18,320 nucleotides of DNA from an uncultured Faecalibacterium sp. (GTDB taxonomy: Bacteria > Bacillota > Clostridia > Oscillospirales > Ruminococcaceae). Positions 7,936 to 14,705 of the stretch are shown here, piece after piece. Every line of letters starts with the position of its first letter. The stretch's first letter is position 1. Position numbers and translations under genes: made by a program. Under the pieces are notes generated by a model, which did no database searches, had not been told where the DNA came from, and saw nothing but the letters and a program-made list of their open reading frames with translations. The stretch is taken from NCBI GenBank assembly GCA_900551435.1, contig URVW01000044.1, forward strand, positions 1-18,320. Direction: 5' to 3'.

Positions 7936-8424
7936 GTGACGAAACTTTTGATCCTGAGTGACAGCCATAACAGCACCGGCGCGATCGAGCGCATTCTCCA
8001 CGCCGAACAAGACGCATCTGCGGTGATCTTTTTGGGCGACGGGTTACGCGATCTGGAAGAAGTTCTGACCCTCTTTCCGAAAATGAAGGTCTATGCCGTG
8101 GCCGGAAACTGCGATTTTGGGGCGCTGGAGCCGCTGGATGGGCTGGCCGCGTTCGATCAGGTCGTCATTTTCTATACGCACGGCCATATGTATGGTGTGA
8201 AATACGATCTGGATACGCTGGCCGATGCCGCCGCCGCCCGCGGGGCTGAGGTGGCGCTGTTCGGACACACCCATATTCCGGTCGCAAAACAGCATGGAAA
8301 CGTATTTTTGTTCAATCCCGGCTCCTGCGGCCGCTGTTATACCGGACCCAACACCTACGGCGTCCTGACGCTGGACAAGGGCAAGATCGTCGCCCATGAA
8401 CACAAAGAGGTACCGAACCAATGA
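7936..8424 (+). CDS. YfcE/MJ0936-type metallophosphodiesterase
   Basis: The 162-residue protein has the calcineurin-like metallophosphoesterase motifs in order: SDSHN (D9, H11), GDG (34-36), GNCD (57-60), THGH (81-84) and GHTH (110-113), followed by NPGS. These ligate two metal ions. The YfcE group hydrolyses phosphodiester substrates; the physiological substrate is unclear. The GTG at 7936 is chosen because GGAGGAGG (7918-7925) lies 10 nt upstream and the family N-terminus starts right at this point. Its stop overlaps the next start as ATGA, so translational coupling with the biotin ligase is expected. Confidence 0.92.
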   Translation: MTKLLILSDSHNSTGAIERILHAEQDASAVIFLGDGLRDLEEVLTLFPKMKVYAVAGNCDFGALEPLDGLAAFDQVVIFYTHGHMYGVKYDLDTLADAAAARGAEVALFGHTHIPVAKQHGNVFLFNPGSCGRCYTGPNTYGVLTLDKGKIVAHEHKEVPNQ

Positions 8425-9188
8425 GCATCAATGAAGTGCGCTATCTGACCGAATGCGGCAGCACCAACGCGTATGTGAAAGAGCATTTTGAGGAATTTGG
8501 CCCGGTGGGCGCGGTGTACACCACCAACCAGACCGCCGGACGGGGCCGCTTGGGCCGCAGCTGGACCAACGCCGAGGGCAAGGCGCTGTATTACACCGTC
8601 GCCATCCGGGAGCCGCTGGCCCAGCCTTCTACGCTGCCGCTTCTGGCAAGCCTTGCAGTCCGCCAGCAGCTGAAACTGCGCTACGGCGTCGATTGTCAGA
8701 TCAAGTGGCCCAATGACCTTCTGCTGAACGGCAAAAAGATCGTCGGCATCCTGTGCGAAAGCGTCTCCTACGGCTACGAGCAGCAGGGGCGCGGCATCCT
8801 GTGCGGCATTGGCATCAATCTGGCCCAGCCGCAGAGCTACTTCGACGCCGCAGGGCTGCCCAACGGCACGTCGCTGGCCCTGCAGGGGGCCAATGTGGAC
8901 CTTGCCGCCGACCCCGCATGGCTGGCCGAGGGCCTGACCGATTTCGGCTTTGACCGCCCGATGTATGTGTTCGCGCGGGACGGCTTTGCACCCTTCCGGG
9001 AAGAATACAAAGCGGCCTGTGTCAATCTGGGCCGCCGGGTGACCTTTGACCTCCCGGGCGGCGGTCAGGGCGCGGGCGAAGCCATCGACGTGGACGAGGA
9101 CGGCCGCTTGGTCGTCCGCACCGACAGCGGCGAACAGCATGTGTTCACCGGCGAAGTCTCGGTGCACGGCATCTACGGCGCTGTATAA
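8421..9188 (+). CDS. birA: Biotin--[acetyl-CoA-carboxylase] ligase, class I
   Basis: The 255-residue protein has the biotin-protein-ligase motifs: STN (14-16), the biotinyl-AMP loop GRGRLGRSW (40-48), KWPND (95-99), KKIVGIL (105-111) and GIGIN (129-133). A small C-terminal beta domain follows. It activates biotin with ATP and attaches it to a lysine on carboxylase or decarboxylase carrier proteins. The N-terminal winged-helix repressor domain of bifunctional BirA is absent, so it should not bind DNA. It overlaps the upstream gene by 4 nt and ends directly in a hairpin shared with the convergent small-RNA gene. Confidence 0.95.
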   Translation: MSINEVRYLTECGSTNAYVKEHFEEFGPVGAVYTTNQTAGRGRLGRSWTNAEGKALYYTVAIREPLAQPSTLPLLASLAVRQQLKLRYGVDCQIKWPNDLLLNGKKIVGILCESVSYGYEQQGRGILCGIGINLAQPQSYFDAAGLPNGTSLALQGANVDLAADPAWLAEGLTDFGFDRPMYVFARDGFAPFREEYKAACVNLGRRVTFDLPGGGQGAGEAIDVDEDGRLVVRTDSGEQHVFTGEVSVHGIYGAV

Positions 9189-9310
9189 AACCAAACAAAG
9201 ACCCCCTCCGGCGCTTGCGGTACACCGGAGGGGGTCTTTGTTTTGGGGTATTGCTTTGGTGTGAGGAGGAATCATGTGCAAGGGAGTCGGTTGCGGCCCC
9301 GCTCCCTTGT
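9186..9310 (-). ncRNA. Candidate small RNA 1, anti-SD-like, paralogue of the RNA at 16608-16730
   Basis: The predicted transcript is about 125 nt. It has a 5' hairpin (CAAGGGAG and CGG pairing back across 9281-9309, loop GGCCGCAA), a C-rich linker with CCUCCUC, and the terminator stem at 9196-9240 with loop UGUACCGCAAGCG. The linker, about 29 nt, matches the second copy at all but one or two positions. The two hairpin stems have different bases but keep pairing. A promoter with a 17-bp spacer lies at the right distance. No reading frame is shared between the copies, because a 1-nt indel shifts the frame. Function is unknown; base-pairing to ribosome-binding sites is inferred. Confidence 0.75.
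9192..9245. terminator. Bidirectional terminator between birA and small RNA 1
   Basis: A perfect 16-bp stem (9196-9211 with 9225-9240), extendable by AAA/TTT, has a 13-nt loop. On the plus strand it is followed by TTTT and ends the birA transcript. On the minus strand it is followed by TTTGGTTTTA and ends small RNA 1. Confidence 0.9.
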
Positions 9311-9317
9311 GGTTTAT

Positions 9318-9346
9318 AGTATACCCGATTTCGGAGCAAAAGTCAT
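9318..9346 (-). promoter_or_regulatory. Promoter of small RNA 1
   Basis: On the minus strand ATGACT (9341-9346), a 17-bp spacer and TATACT (9318-9323) predict a start near A9310, immediately before the 5' hairpin. The second small-RNA copy has the same spacing. Confidence 0.7.
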
Positions 9347-9410
9347 TACTTTCTTGTGAAATCTTGTGAAAATTTTGTTAAGCATCGGATGTAAAAGTTT
9401 CCTGTCTCTT

Positions 9411-9434
9411 CCCAAAAACTGGCTTCTGAAAGCC
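9411..9434 (-). terminator. Possible terminator of the gamma-carbonic-anhydrase-like gene
   Basis: On the minus strand the short hairpin GGCTT-TCAG-AAGCC (9421-9434) is followed by AGTTTTT. It is about 35 nt after the stop codon. The 5-bp stem is weak. Confidence 0.45.
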
Positions 9435-9466
9435 CGATTAACGAAAGTTTCTTTCGTATTCGTGCT

Positions 9467-9994
9467 TTATTTGCTTTCAAGTTTCGTCATAGCCGCCGCG
9501 TGGGCTTCGGCATCCCGGACATAGTGGACCACATTTTCAAGGTTGTGGGCGGCTTGTTCTTCGCTGATGGTCTTGATGATCTTGGCCGGAACGCCTACGA
9601 CCACCGAGTTGTCCGGAATGACCATCCGTTCCGGGACCAGCGCCCCCGCGCCGATGATGCAGTTTTTGCCCACGACACAGTGGTTCAGCAGGGTCGCGTG
9701 CATCCCGATCAGGGTCCCGTCGCCCACGGTGCAGCCATGGACCAGCGCACTGTGGCCAACTGTGACATTTTTGCCCAGCAAAACTTTGCCGCCGGCATCA
9801 CAGTGCAGGACCGCATTGTCCTGCACGTTGGTGTTCTCGCCAAGGGTCAATGTCCCGTCGTCGCCGCGCAGAACGGCCCCATACCAGACACTGGAGCCTT
9901 GTTCCAAGATCACATCGCCCAGCACCGTTGCGTTCGGGGCCACGAAGGCCGCGCCGCGGTCCTGCGGGACTTTTCCACCAAATGGAACGATCAT
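9467..9994 (-). CDS. Gamma-carbonic-anhydrase-like hexapeptide-repeat protein (YrdA/PaaY type)
   Basis: The 175-residue protein is built of left-handed beta-helix hexapeptide repeats (for example ATVLGD, SSVWYG, NTNVQD, VTVGHS, TLIGMH). It has the three zinc-ligand histidines in the family pattern: H64 (VLHCD), H81 (VGHSA) and H86 (LVHG). A C-terminal helix follows the VGVPAK motif. Relatives are trimeric gamma-class carbonic anhydrases or acyltransferase-like proteins of uncertain activity. The ATG at 9994 is supported by AAAGGTGG about 9 nt upstream and by homology starting there. It is transcribed divergently from the carboxypeptidase genes across a 93-bp gap. Confidence 0.92.
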   Translation of the reverse strand: MIVPFGGKVPQDRGAAFVAPNATVLGDVILEQGSSVWYGAVLRGDDGTLTLGENTNVQDNAVLHCDAGGKVLLGKNVTVGHSALVHGCTVGDGTLIGMHATLLNHCVVGKNCIIGAGALVPERMVIPDNSVVVGVPAKIIKTISEEQAAHNLENVVHYVRDAEAHAAAMTKLESK

Positions 9995-10028
9995 TGTGAA
10001 AAACCACCTTTCTCTTTTCGCGCTTTTA

Positions 10029-10037
10029 TGGTATTCT
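10029..10037 (+). promoter_or_regulatory. Possible extended -10 promoter of the carboxypeptidase pair
   Basis: TGGTATTCT fits an extended -10 (TG-n-TATTCT) about 50 nt before the first carboxypeptidase gene. No clear -35 is visible. The opposite strand must carry the promoter of the divergent gene in the same 93 bp. Confidence 0.4.
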
Positions 10038-10087
10038 TTTATATGGAATCGTTTTTTCGAAGCAGCAGCTTCCGGAGGATCTTTTTT

Positions 10088-11044
10088 ATGCAGTTTTCGT
10101 CCCTCTTTCGCCGAACGGCAGCTCTGCTGTTGACGGCCGCGCTGGCCGTTGCAGCGGCTCTGCCCAGTTTCGCAGCCTACGCCATGCCCATCCAGACGGC
10201 CTACCCGCAGGAATCCATCTATCTGTTCGATGTGGATTCCGGGGAAGTCCTCGTGGAACAAAATCCCGATCTGCCCCGGTGCATCGCCAGCCTGACCAAA
10301 ATGATGACGGCTCTGCTGGTGCTGGAAAGCGGGACCGATCTGAACGCCAGCATCACCATCCCGGACAGCCTGACGCCGGAGTTCCAGACCATCCGGGCCA
10401 ACCGGGGCCACACCATCGGCTTACAGGCCGGGGAGACGGTCCGCCGCATCGACATGATGTACGCCATGCTCCTGCCCAGCGCGAACGACGCGGCCAGCGT
10501 TCTGGCCAGCGACGCCGCCGGGGGCGATTTAGCCGCCTTTGCGGCCCGGATGAATGCCCGCGCCAGCCAGCTGGGCTGCACCGCAACCCAGTTCACCTGC
10601 CCGCACGGCCTTTATGATGTGGGCAACTACTCCACAGCCCGGGACATGGCAAAGATCGCACAGGCCTGTTTCGCGAATCCCGCCTACCGGCAGATTGCCA
10701 ACACGACGTCCTACGAACTGCCCGCCACCAATGTACATCCTGCCCGGACCATCACGACCACGAACAAGCTGCTGACCGGCGGAGCCTACTACCGAAGCTA
10801 CGCGCAGGGGATGAAAACCGGCTTCACAACACAGGCGGGACGGTGCTTCGTCACCTTCGCCCAGCAGAACGGCCATACTTACGGGCTGGTCATCCTTGGT
10901 TCCAACAGCCAGAACATCTTCCGGGAAGCCGCCGAGCTTTTCGACTGGGCCTTCGCGCTCCCGGAACCGCAGACCCAGACCGAACCTTCTCCGGCGGCGG
11001 CCGAACCTCACACGCCGACCTTCTGGGAGCTGCTGTTCAGCTGA
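10088..11044 (+). CDS. Short D-alanyl-D-alanine carboxypeptidase (DacA-like, no C-terminal anchor)
   Basis: This 318-residue serine peptidase (S11 family) has a signal peptide (about 1-30, RR followed by Leu/Ala-rich core and PSFAAYA) and the three penicillin-binding motifs: SLTK (S68, K71), SAN (131-133) and KTG (243-245). It trims the terminal D-Ala from peptidoglycan pentapeptides outside the cell. Relative to its downstream paralogue it stops soon after the catalytic domain, in a Pro/Glu/Thr-rich tail, and lacks the beta domain and membrane anchor. It may therefore be released or only loosely attached. GGAGG lies 9 nt before the ATG. The next gene starts 24 nt after its stop. Confidence 0.94.
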   Translation: MQFSSLFRRTAALLLTAALAVAAALPSFAAYAMPIQTAYPQESIYLFDVDSGEVLVEQNPDLPRCIASLTKMMTALLVLESGTDLNASITIPDSLTPEFQTIRANRGHTIGLQAGETVRRIDMMYAMLLPSANDAASVLASDAAGGDLAAFAARMNARASQLGCTATQFTCPHGLYDVGNYSTARDMAKIAQACFANPAYRQIANTTSYELPATNVHPARTITTTNKLLTGGAYYRSYAQGMKTGFTTQAGRCFVTFAQQNGHTYGLVILGSNSQNIFREAAELFDWAFALPEPQTQTEPSPAAAEPHTPTFWELLFS

Positions 11045-11068
11045 TTTGATATTTTGGAGGATACGCTC

Positions 11069-12361
11069 ATGCAAAAAACATCCCTCTTCCGTCGGGCAGC
11101 CGCGCTGCTGCTGACGGTGATCCTCGCGGCGGCTGCGGCTCTGCCCAGCTTTGCCGTGTACGAAATGCCCATCCAGACCGCCAACGAGGGCGAGTCGATC
11201 TATCTGTTCAATGCCGACATCGACAAGCCCATTTTGGAGCAGAATGCCGAACAACAGCGCTACATCGCCAGTTTGACCAAGATGATGACGGCTCTGCTCT
11301 TCTTGGAGAGCGGCAAGGACCTGAACGAGGAGATCACCATTCCCACCAGCCTGACGCAGGAGTTCAAGGACATCCAGAACGCCAACGGCAGCACCATGAA
11401 CCTCAAGATCGGGGAGACGGTGCGCCGCATCGACCTGCTGTACGGGCTTCTGGTCGCCAGCGCCAACGACGCCGCCAGCGTGATCGCCAGCGACGTGGCG
11501 GGCGGCAGTCTGCCCAGCTTTGTGGCTATGATGAATCAGCGGGCACAGGAACTGGGCTGCACCAGCACCAGCTTCACCTGCGTGCACGGCCTGTACGACT
11601 ACGGCAATGTTTCCTCGGCCCGGGACCTCGCGCTCATCGCTCAGGCCTGTTATTCCAACGAGACCTATATGCGGGTCGCCAACACCCTGAGCTACACGCT
11701 CCCGGCCACCAATCTGCACCAGACTGAGCGGACCATCACTTCCACCAACCTGATGCTGAACCCGGAATATCCGTACTATCGCGATTATATCCGCGGCATG
11801 AAGACCGGCTTCACCACGCTGGCGGGCCGCTGTTATGTCACCTTCGCCCAGAAGGACGGCCACACCTACGGGCTGGTCGTTCTCGGCTCGGACCTCGACA
11901 ACATCTATAAGGAAGCTTCGGAACTGCTCGACTGGGCCTTTGCCAGCTTCTCGGAACGTCAGCTCGTGGACACCACCACAGTCCTGACCACCGTTCCGCT
12001 GACCAAGTGCCGCAGTTCGGAATCCGTCGAGCTTTACGCCGCCGAACCGCTCAGCGGCTACGGCCACGATGACGACAAGGTGACCTACACCTACGAGCTG
12101 CCGGAGAGCGTCTCGGCCACCGTCAAGGCAGATGCCGTTCTCGGTCAGGCGACCGTCTATCTGGACGGCTACGAAGTCGGGACCGTGGACCTCGTGACTC
12201 ATCAGGAGTACGTCTCGGACTTTCGCACCGACCTCAAAAGCACCGGGCTTCTCATGGCCTCGCTGGTCCTCATCCTCGTCGTCCTCAGCTTCCTCACGAT
12301 GGTCGCGGGCGGCGGCTCACTGAATCTGGGCCGGAGAAAGAGCCGGACCCGGAGAAGATAA
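11069..12361 (+). CDS. D-alanyl-D-alanine carboxypeptidase (DacA-like, membrane-anchored)
   Basis: The 430-residue protein has a signal peptide (about 1-30), the S11 motifs SLTK (68-71), SAN (131-133) and KTG (244-246), then a C-terminal beta-rich region (about 310-385). A single membrane helix (about 391-412) and a strongly basic tail (GRRKSRTRRR) close it. This is the classical PBP5-like plan: a periplasm-like extracytoplasmic carboxypeptidase tethered at the membrane. The ATG at 11069 is chosen over one 15 nt earlier because GGAGG (11056-11060) is 8 nt upstream of it. It is clearly a tandem duplicate of the preceding gene. Confidence 0.95.
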   Translation: MQKTSLFRRAAALLLTVILAAAAALPSFAVYEMPIQTANEGESIYLFNADIDKPILEQNAEQQRYIASLTKMMTALLFLESGKDLNEEITIPTSLTQEFKDIQNANGSTMNLKIGETVRRIDLLYGLLVASANDAASVIASDVAGGSLPSFVAMMNQRAQELGCTSTSFTCVHGLYDYGNVSSARDLALIAQACYSNETYMRVANTLSYTLPATNLHQTERTITSTNLMLNPEYPYYRDYIRGMKTGFTTLAGRCYVTFAQKDGHTYGLVVLGSDLDNIYKEASELLDWAFASFSERQLVDTTTVLTTVPLTKCRSSESVELYAAEPLSGYGHDDDKVTYTYELPESVSATVKADAVLGQATVYLDGYEVGTVDLVTHQEYVSDFRTDLKSTGLLMASLVLILVVLSFLTMVAGGGSLNLGRRKSRTRRR

Positions 12362-12382
12362 GCTTTCTTGGAATCGAATCGA

Positions 12383-12457
12383 CCAAGTCCAAAAATCGGA
12401 ACCGCGTCTGCGTCAACGGACGCACCGCCCGATCTTGGGACTTGGCCTTTCTTTTTT
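12383..12457. terminator. Nested bidirectional terminator between dacA-like gene and holB
   Basis: An outer stem CCAAGTCC (12383-12390) with GGACTTGG (12438-12445) is followed on the plus strand by CCTTTCTTTTTT and ends the carboxypeptidase operon. An inner stem ATCGG/CCGAT (12395-12399, 12429-12433) with a GCGTC/GACGC tip is followed on the minus strand by TTTTTGG and can end the holB transcript. The plus-strand U-tract overlaps the holB stop codon. Confidence 0.8.
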
Positions 12458-13421
12458 AGAAGCTCCGGAATTTTGCCGCAAGCACTGACAAAACAATTTT
12501 GGGATTCACCTGTGCGCGGATGCGCTGGATGGCGGCATCTGCCGCGCCAAGGGCTTTCCGCGCGGCATCGCCCTGCAGCGGTGAGCGCGGGCTTTGGCGC
12601 AGTCCTGCGGCTGCGACCGCGCGGAAATCTCTCAGCAGGGCCACAGCACCAGCCTTGTCCTTTTCGTAGGCAGAGAGCAGCACCGCCGCCGCATAACTGT
12701 CCTGCGAGGCGGCGGCTTTTGCCAGCGTCAGCGCCTTTTCGACCTGCTCCCGGCGGACATCATCCCGCGCGGCTGTCAGCACCGTGCCGATATGCCCATC
12801 GAACAGCTCACTGTACAGCGCGGCGTCTTTGGGGTCCACGCCCTGCGCGGCACAGTAGCGGGCGCAGTCTGCCGGAGAGACGGGTGCGACGGCAAAGCTG
12901 ACACAGCGGCTCCGGATGGTGGGCAGGACGCCCGCCAGTGAATCCGCCGTCAGCAGAAACAACACGCCTTCCGGCGGCTCTTCCATGACTTTCAGCAGGG
13001 CGTTGGCCGATTCCTCGTTCATCCGCTCCACATGGTAGAGCAGGACCGCGCGGCCCTCGGCCGAAAGACTGGTGTTGAAAATTTCCGACCGCATGGCCGT
13101 GACCTGACCGACCAGATAATTTCCGTTGGACCCCATGCCCGTGACCGAGATAGCCTCGCGGACCACGCCGGTTTCGATCTGGCCGCTGTCTCGCTTACCG
13201 GCCTTTGCCACCGCACGACAGCATTCGCCCCTCAGAAGGGCCTCAGCGGGCGCTCCGCCCCGAGGATAAAGATAATCTGCCGCCACACAGCGGGCCGCAA
13301 AACCGGCCCCTAGGCCCTCTTCGCCGACGAGAAGGACGCTGTGGGTCAGCCGGCGGCTGTCCAGCATCCGGCGGATGCTGGTTTTCAGCGCCTGATTTCC
13401 GGCAATTCTTTCAATCATCAT
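12456..13421 (-). CDS. holB: DNA polymerase III subunit delta'
   Basis: The 321-residue protein is a clamp-loader delta-prime subunit. It opens IERIAGNQAL, has the LLVGEEGLGAG segment (31-40) at the Walker A position, VERMNEESANALLKVMEEPP's core (131-150) and the sensor-like SRC motif (171-173). The P-loop lysine is missing, which fits delta' being a non-ATPase. The four-cysteine zinc module seen in many relatives is reduced to CC (67-68). It acts in the cytoplasm in loading the sliding clamp. It starts 28 nt after the rhomboid-fold gene on the same strand, so the two are probably one transcript; AAGGAA precedes the double ATG. Confidence 0.93.
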   Translation of the reverse strand: MMIERIAGNQALKTSIRRMLDSRRLTHSVLLVGEEGLGAGFAARCVAADYLYPRGGAPAEALLRGECCRAVAKAGKRDSGQIETGVVREAISVTGMGSNGNYLVGQVTAMRSEIFNTSLSAEGRAVLLYHVERMNEESANALLKVMEEPPEGVLFLLTADSLAGVLPTIRSRCVSFAVAPVSPADCARYCAAQGVDPKDAALYSELFDGHIGTVLTAARDDVRREQVEKALTLAKAAASQDSYAAAVLLSAYEKDKAGAVALLRDFRAVAAAGLRQSPRSPLQGDAARKALGAADAAIQRIRAQVNPKIVLSVLAAKFRSF

Positions 13422-13449
13422 CTTGGTTCCTTCTCATTCTGCGCTGGCA

Positions 13450-14091
13450 TCAACGACGGTTCTTCCGCTTCCACTGTTCCCGGCGCACCCACGCGCGGAC
13501 GCTGCGCCATGCCTGCGGGCCGAAGAACACGATGAAGTTCAGCATACAGAGCAGATAATTCAGCTTGCCCGCCGCGCCGACGCTCAGGAAGCTGAACACC
13601 CACAGCGCTGCCGCAAACAGGCCGAAGTACTTGACCCGGATGGGGATGACAAAGAACAGCAGCACCTGCACTTCCGGGTAGAGCATCGCGAAGGCCAGCA
13701 GCAGCGACAGCGACAGGCAGTAGGTATCCGCATAGCCGGTCAGCAGACAGGCCGCCACAGCGCCCACCATGCCCAGCAGCAGATACAGATTGAACCGGAA
13801 GTCGCCCCATTCCTTTTCCAGTGCGCTTCCAATGAACCATGTGAAATAGATGCCCAGAATGACGCTCAGCGGTCCGCCGCCCGAGAACGGCACGAACACA
13901 AACGTAACGACGCGCCAAATTTGGCCCATCAGCAGGGCCGAACGGCTCAGGCTCAGATAAAGCGAGATATACTGGTTGACGAACAGCTCGACGGCATAGA
14001 CCAAGATCTGCGCCCCCACAAGGATCGAGATGAGGTTCGGGATGCAGATGCGGCCATATTTCCGCTCCAAATCGGTAAGCCAATGATTCAT
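13450..14091 (-). CDS. Rhomboid-fold membrane protein lacking catalytic motifs
   Basis: The 213-residue protein has a short cytoplasmic N-terminus (MNHWLTDLERKYGR) and about six hydrophobic segments. The motif IWRVVTFVFVP followed by GSALEKEWG resembles the L1-loop and TM2 signature of rhomboids (WR..T..F..., G..lE..wG). The catalytic GxSG serine motif is absent, and neither the HxxxN motif nor the TM6 histidine is visible. It is therefore probably a non-proteolytic rhomboid-like protein of unknown role. The ATG at 14091 has GGAGGG 7 nt upstream. The tail is very basic. It heads a two-gene unit with holB. Identification rests on motif resemblance only. Confidence 0.8.
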   Translation of the reverse strand: MNHWLTDLERKYGRICIPNLISILVGAQILVYAVELFVNQYISLYLSLSRSALLMGQIWRVVTFVFVPFSGGGPLSVILGIYFTWFIGSALEKEWGDFRFNLYLLLGMVGAVAACLLTGYADTYCLSLSLLLAFAMLYPEVQVLLFFVIPIRVKYFGLFAAALWVFSFLSVGAAGKLNYLLCMLNFIVFFGPQAWRSVRAWVRREQWKRKNRR

Positions 14092-14151
14092 AGGCAGACC
14101 CTCCATGATCGTAAATTTCCGCCCCGCCGCAGCCGGGGTATTTCTTGTTTC

Positions 14152-14180
14152 ATTGTACCATGTTTGCACAGACCATTCAA
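14152..14180 (-). promoter_or_regulatory. Promoter of the rhomboid-like/holB unit
   Basis: On the minus strand TTGAAT (14175-14180), a 17-bp spacer and TACAAT (14152-14157) with an upstream TG form a good housekeeping promoter. It predicts a leader of about 55 nt containing a CCCCG ... CGGGG hairpin. Confidence 0.75.
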
Positions 14181-14227
14181 GAAATTCCCTGTGAACAAAC
14201 AGGTGGGCTGTCCCTGTAAGAACCTGC

Positions 14228-14614
14228 CAAAACGACAAGTTGTATCCATTTTTGTGCCCACGAGATGGACTTATCCACTTTTTCCACTGGGTTTTCCACC
14301 GCATTTGTGAAAAAGAAGGGGAGTTTCCCACGGTGTTTTCCACTTTTTCCACTGAGTTTTCAACCATTTCAAGGAAAGCTTTTTATACATGAAGTATTCT
14401 CTCCCATCGTTCCCTGCGGGTTTTGGGGAATCTTGAAGGGACTTTTCCTTTTTTCCAAAAGAAAGTCGAACCGTTTTCTTTTCTTTTTTCACCAATCGCC
14501 GGAGGCTGTAAAGTGTTTTCTCCCCATTGGAATGGTTCTGCTTCAAGTTTTCCACATTCTATGCATGGAAAATCGTCCGTGTTGAAAACTGTGGGAAAAC
14601 TCTGTTTTTCCACA
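14228..14614. other. AT-rich gene-free stretch with DnaA-box-like 9-mers
   Basis: No credible gene lies between 14181 and 14619. The stretch carries many TTWTCCAC-type 9-mers: TTATCCACT (14271), TTTTCCACT (14280, 14336, 14345), TTTTCCACC (14292), TTTTCCACA (14548, 14606), and reverse-oriented TTTTTCACA (14304-14313) and GTTTTCCCAC (14591-14600). They resemble the DnaA box TTATCCACA with one or two changes. It also includes a 30-bp direct repeat. It could be a replication-origin part, a DnaA-titrating site, or a simple repeat. Confidence 0.55.
14271..14365 (+). repeat. 30-bp direct repeat, two units 65 bp apart
   Basis: 14271-14300 and 14336-14365 agree at 27 of 30 positions. Each unit contains three consecutive TTWTCCAC-like or TTTTCMACC 9-mers in the same orientation. 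Confidence 0.8.
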
Positions 14615-14677
14615 AAAAAACATCTGCGCTGCCCCCGCTCTGTCTTTGATTCAGAGCGGGGGTTCAAGCGCAGATGT
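14614..14677 (-). terminator. Terminator of mgtE
   Basis: A long hairpin (ACATCTGCGCT and CCCCCGCTCTG pairing with their complements, 14620-14677, with a 4-nt/1-nt internal loop) is followed on the minus strand by seven T. It begins about 29 nt after the mgtE stop. Confidence 0.92.
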
Positions 14678-14705
14678 TCGGTTCTTTTTGGGGTTCAGGA
14701 GTGTG

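Noticed and set aside
9274..9365. Small protein on the plus strand starting at the ATG after GAGGAGG, and its equivalent at 16694
   Set aside because: A 1-nt indel puts the two copies in different frames, the predicted peptides do not match, and promoter, U-tract and G-U pairs all indicate the minus strand.
10529..12202. Long minus-strand frame opposite the two carboxypeptidase genes
   Set aside because: It repeats itself only because the two genes beneath it are paralogues; it has no SD or domain.
14271..14365. CRISPR-like array
   Set aside because: Only two 30-bp units with a 35-bp gap, no cas genes, and the units themselves are internally repetitive TTTTCCAC words.
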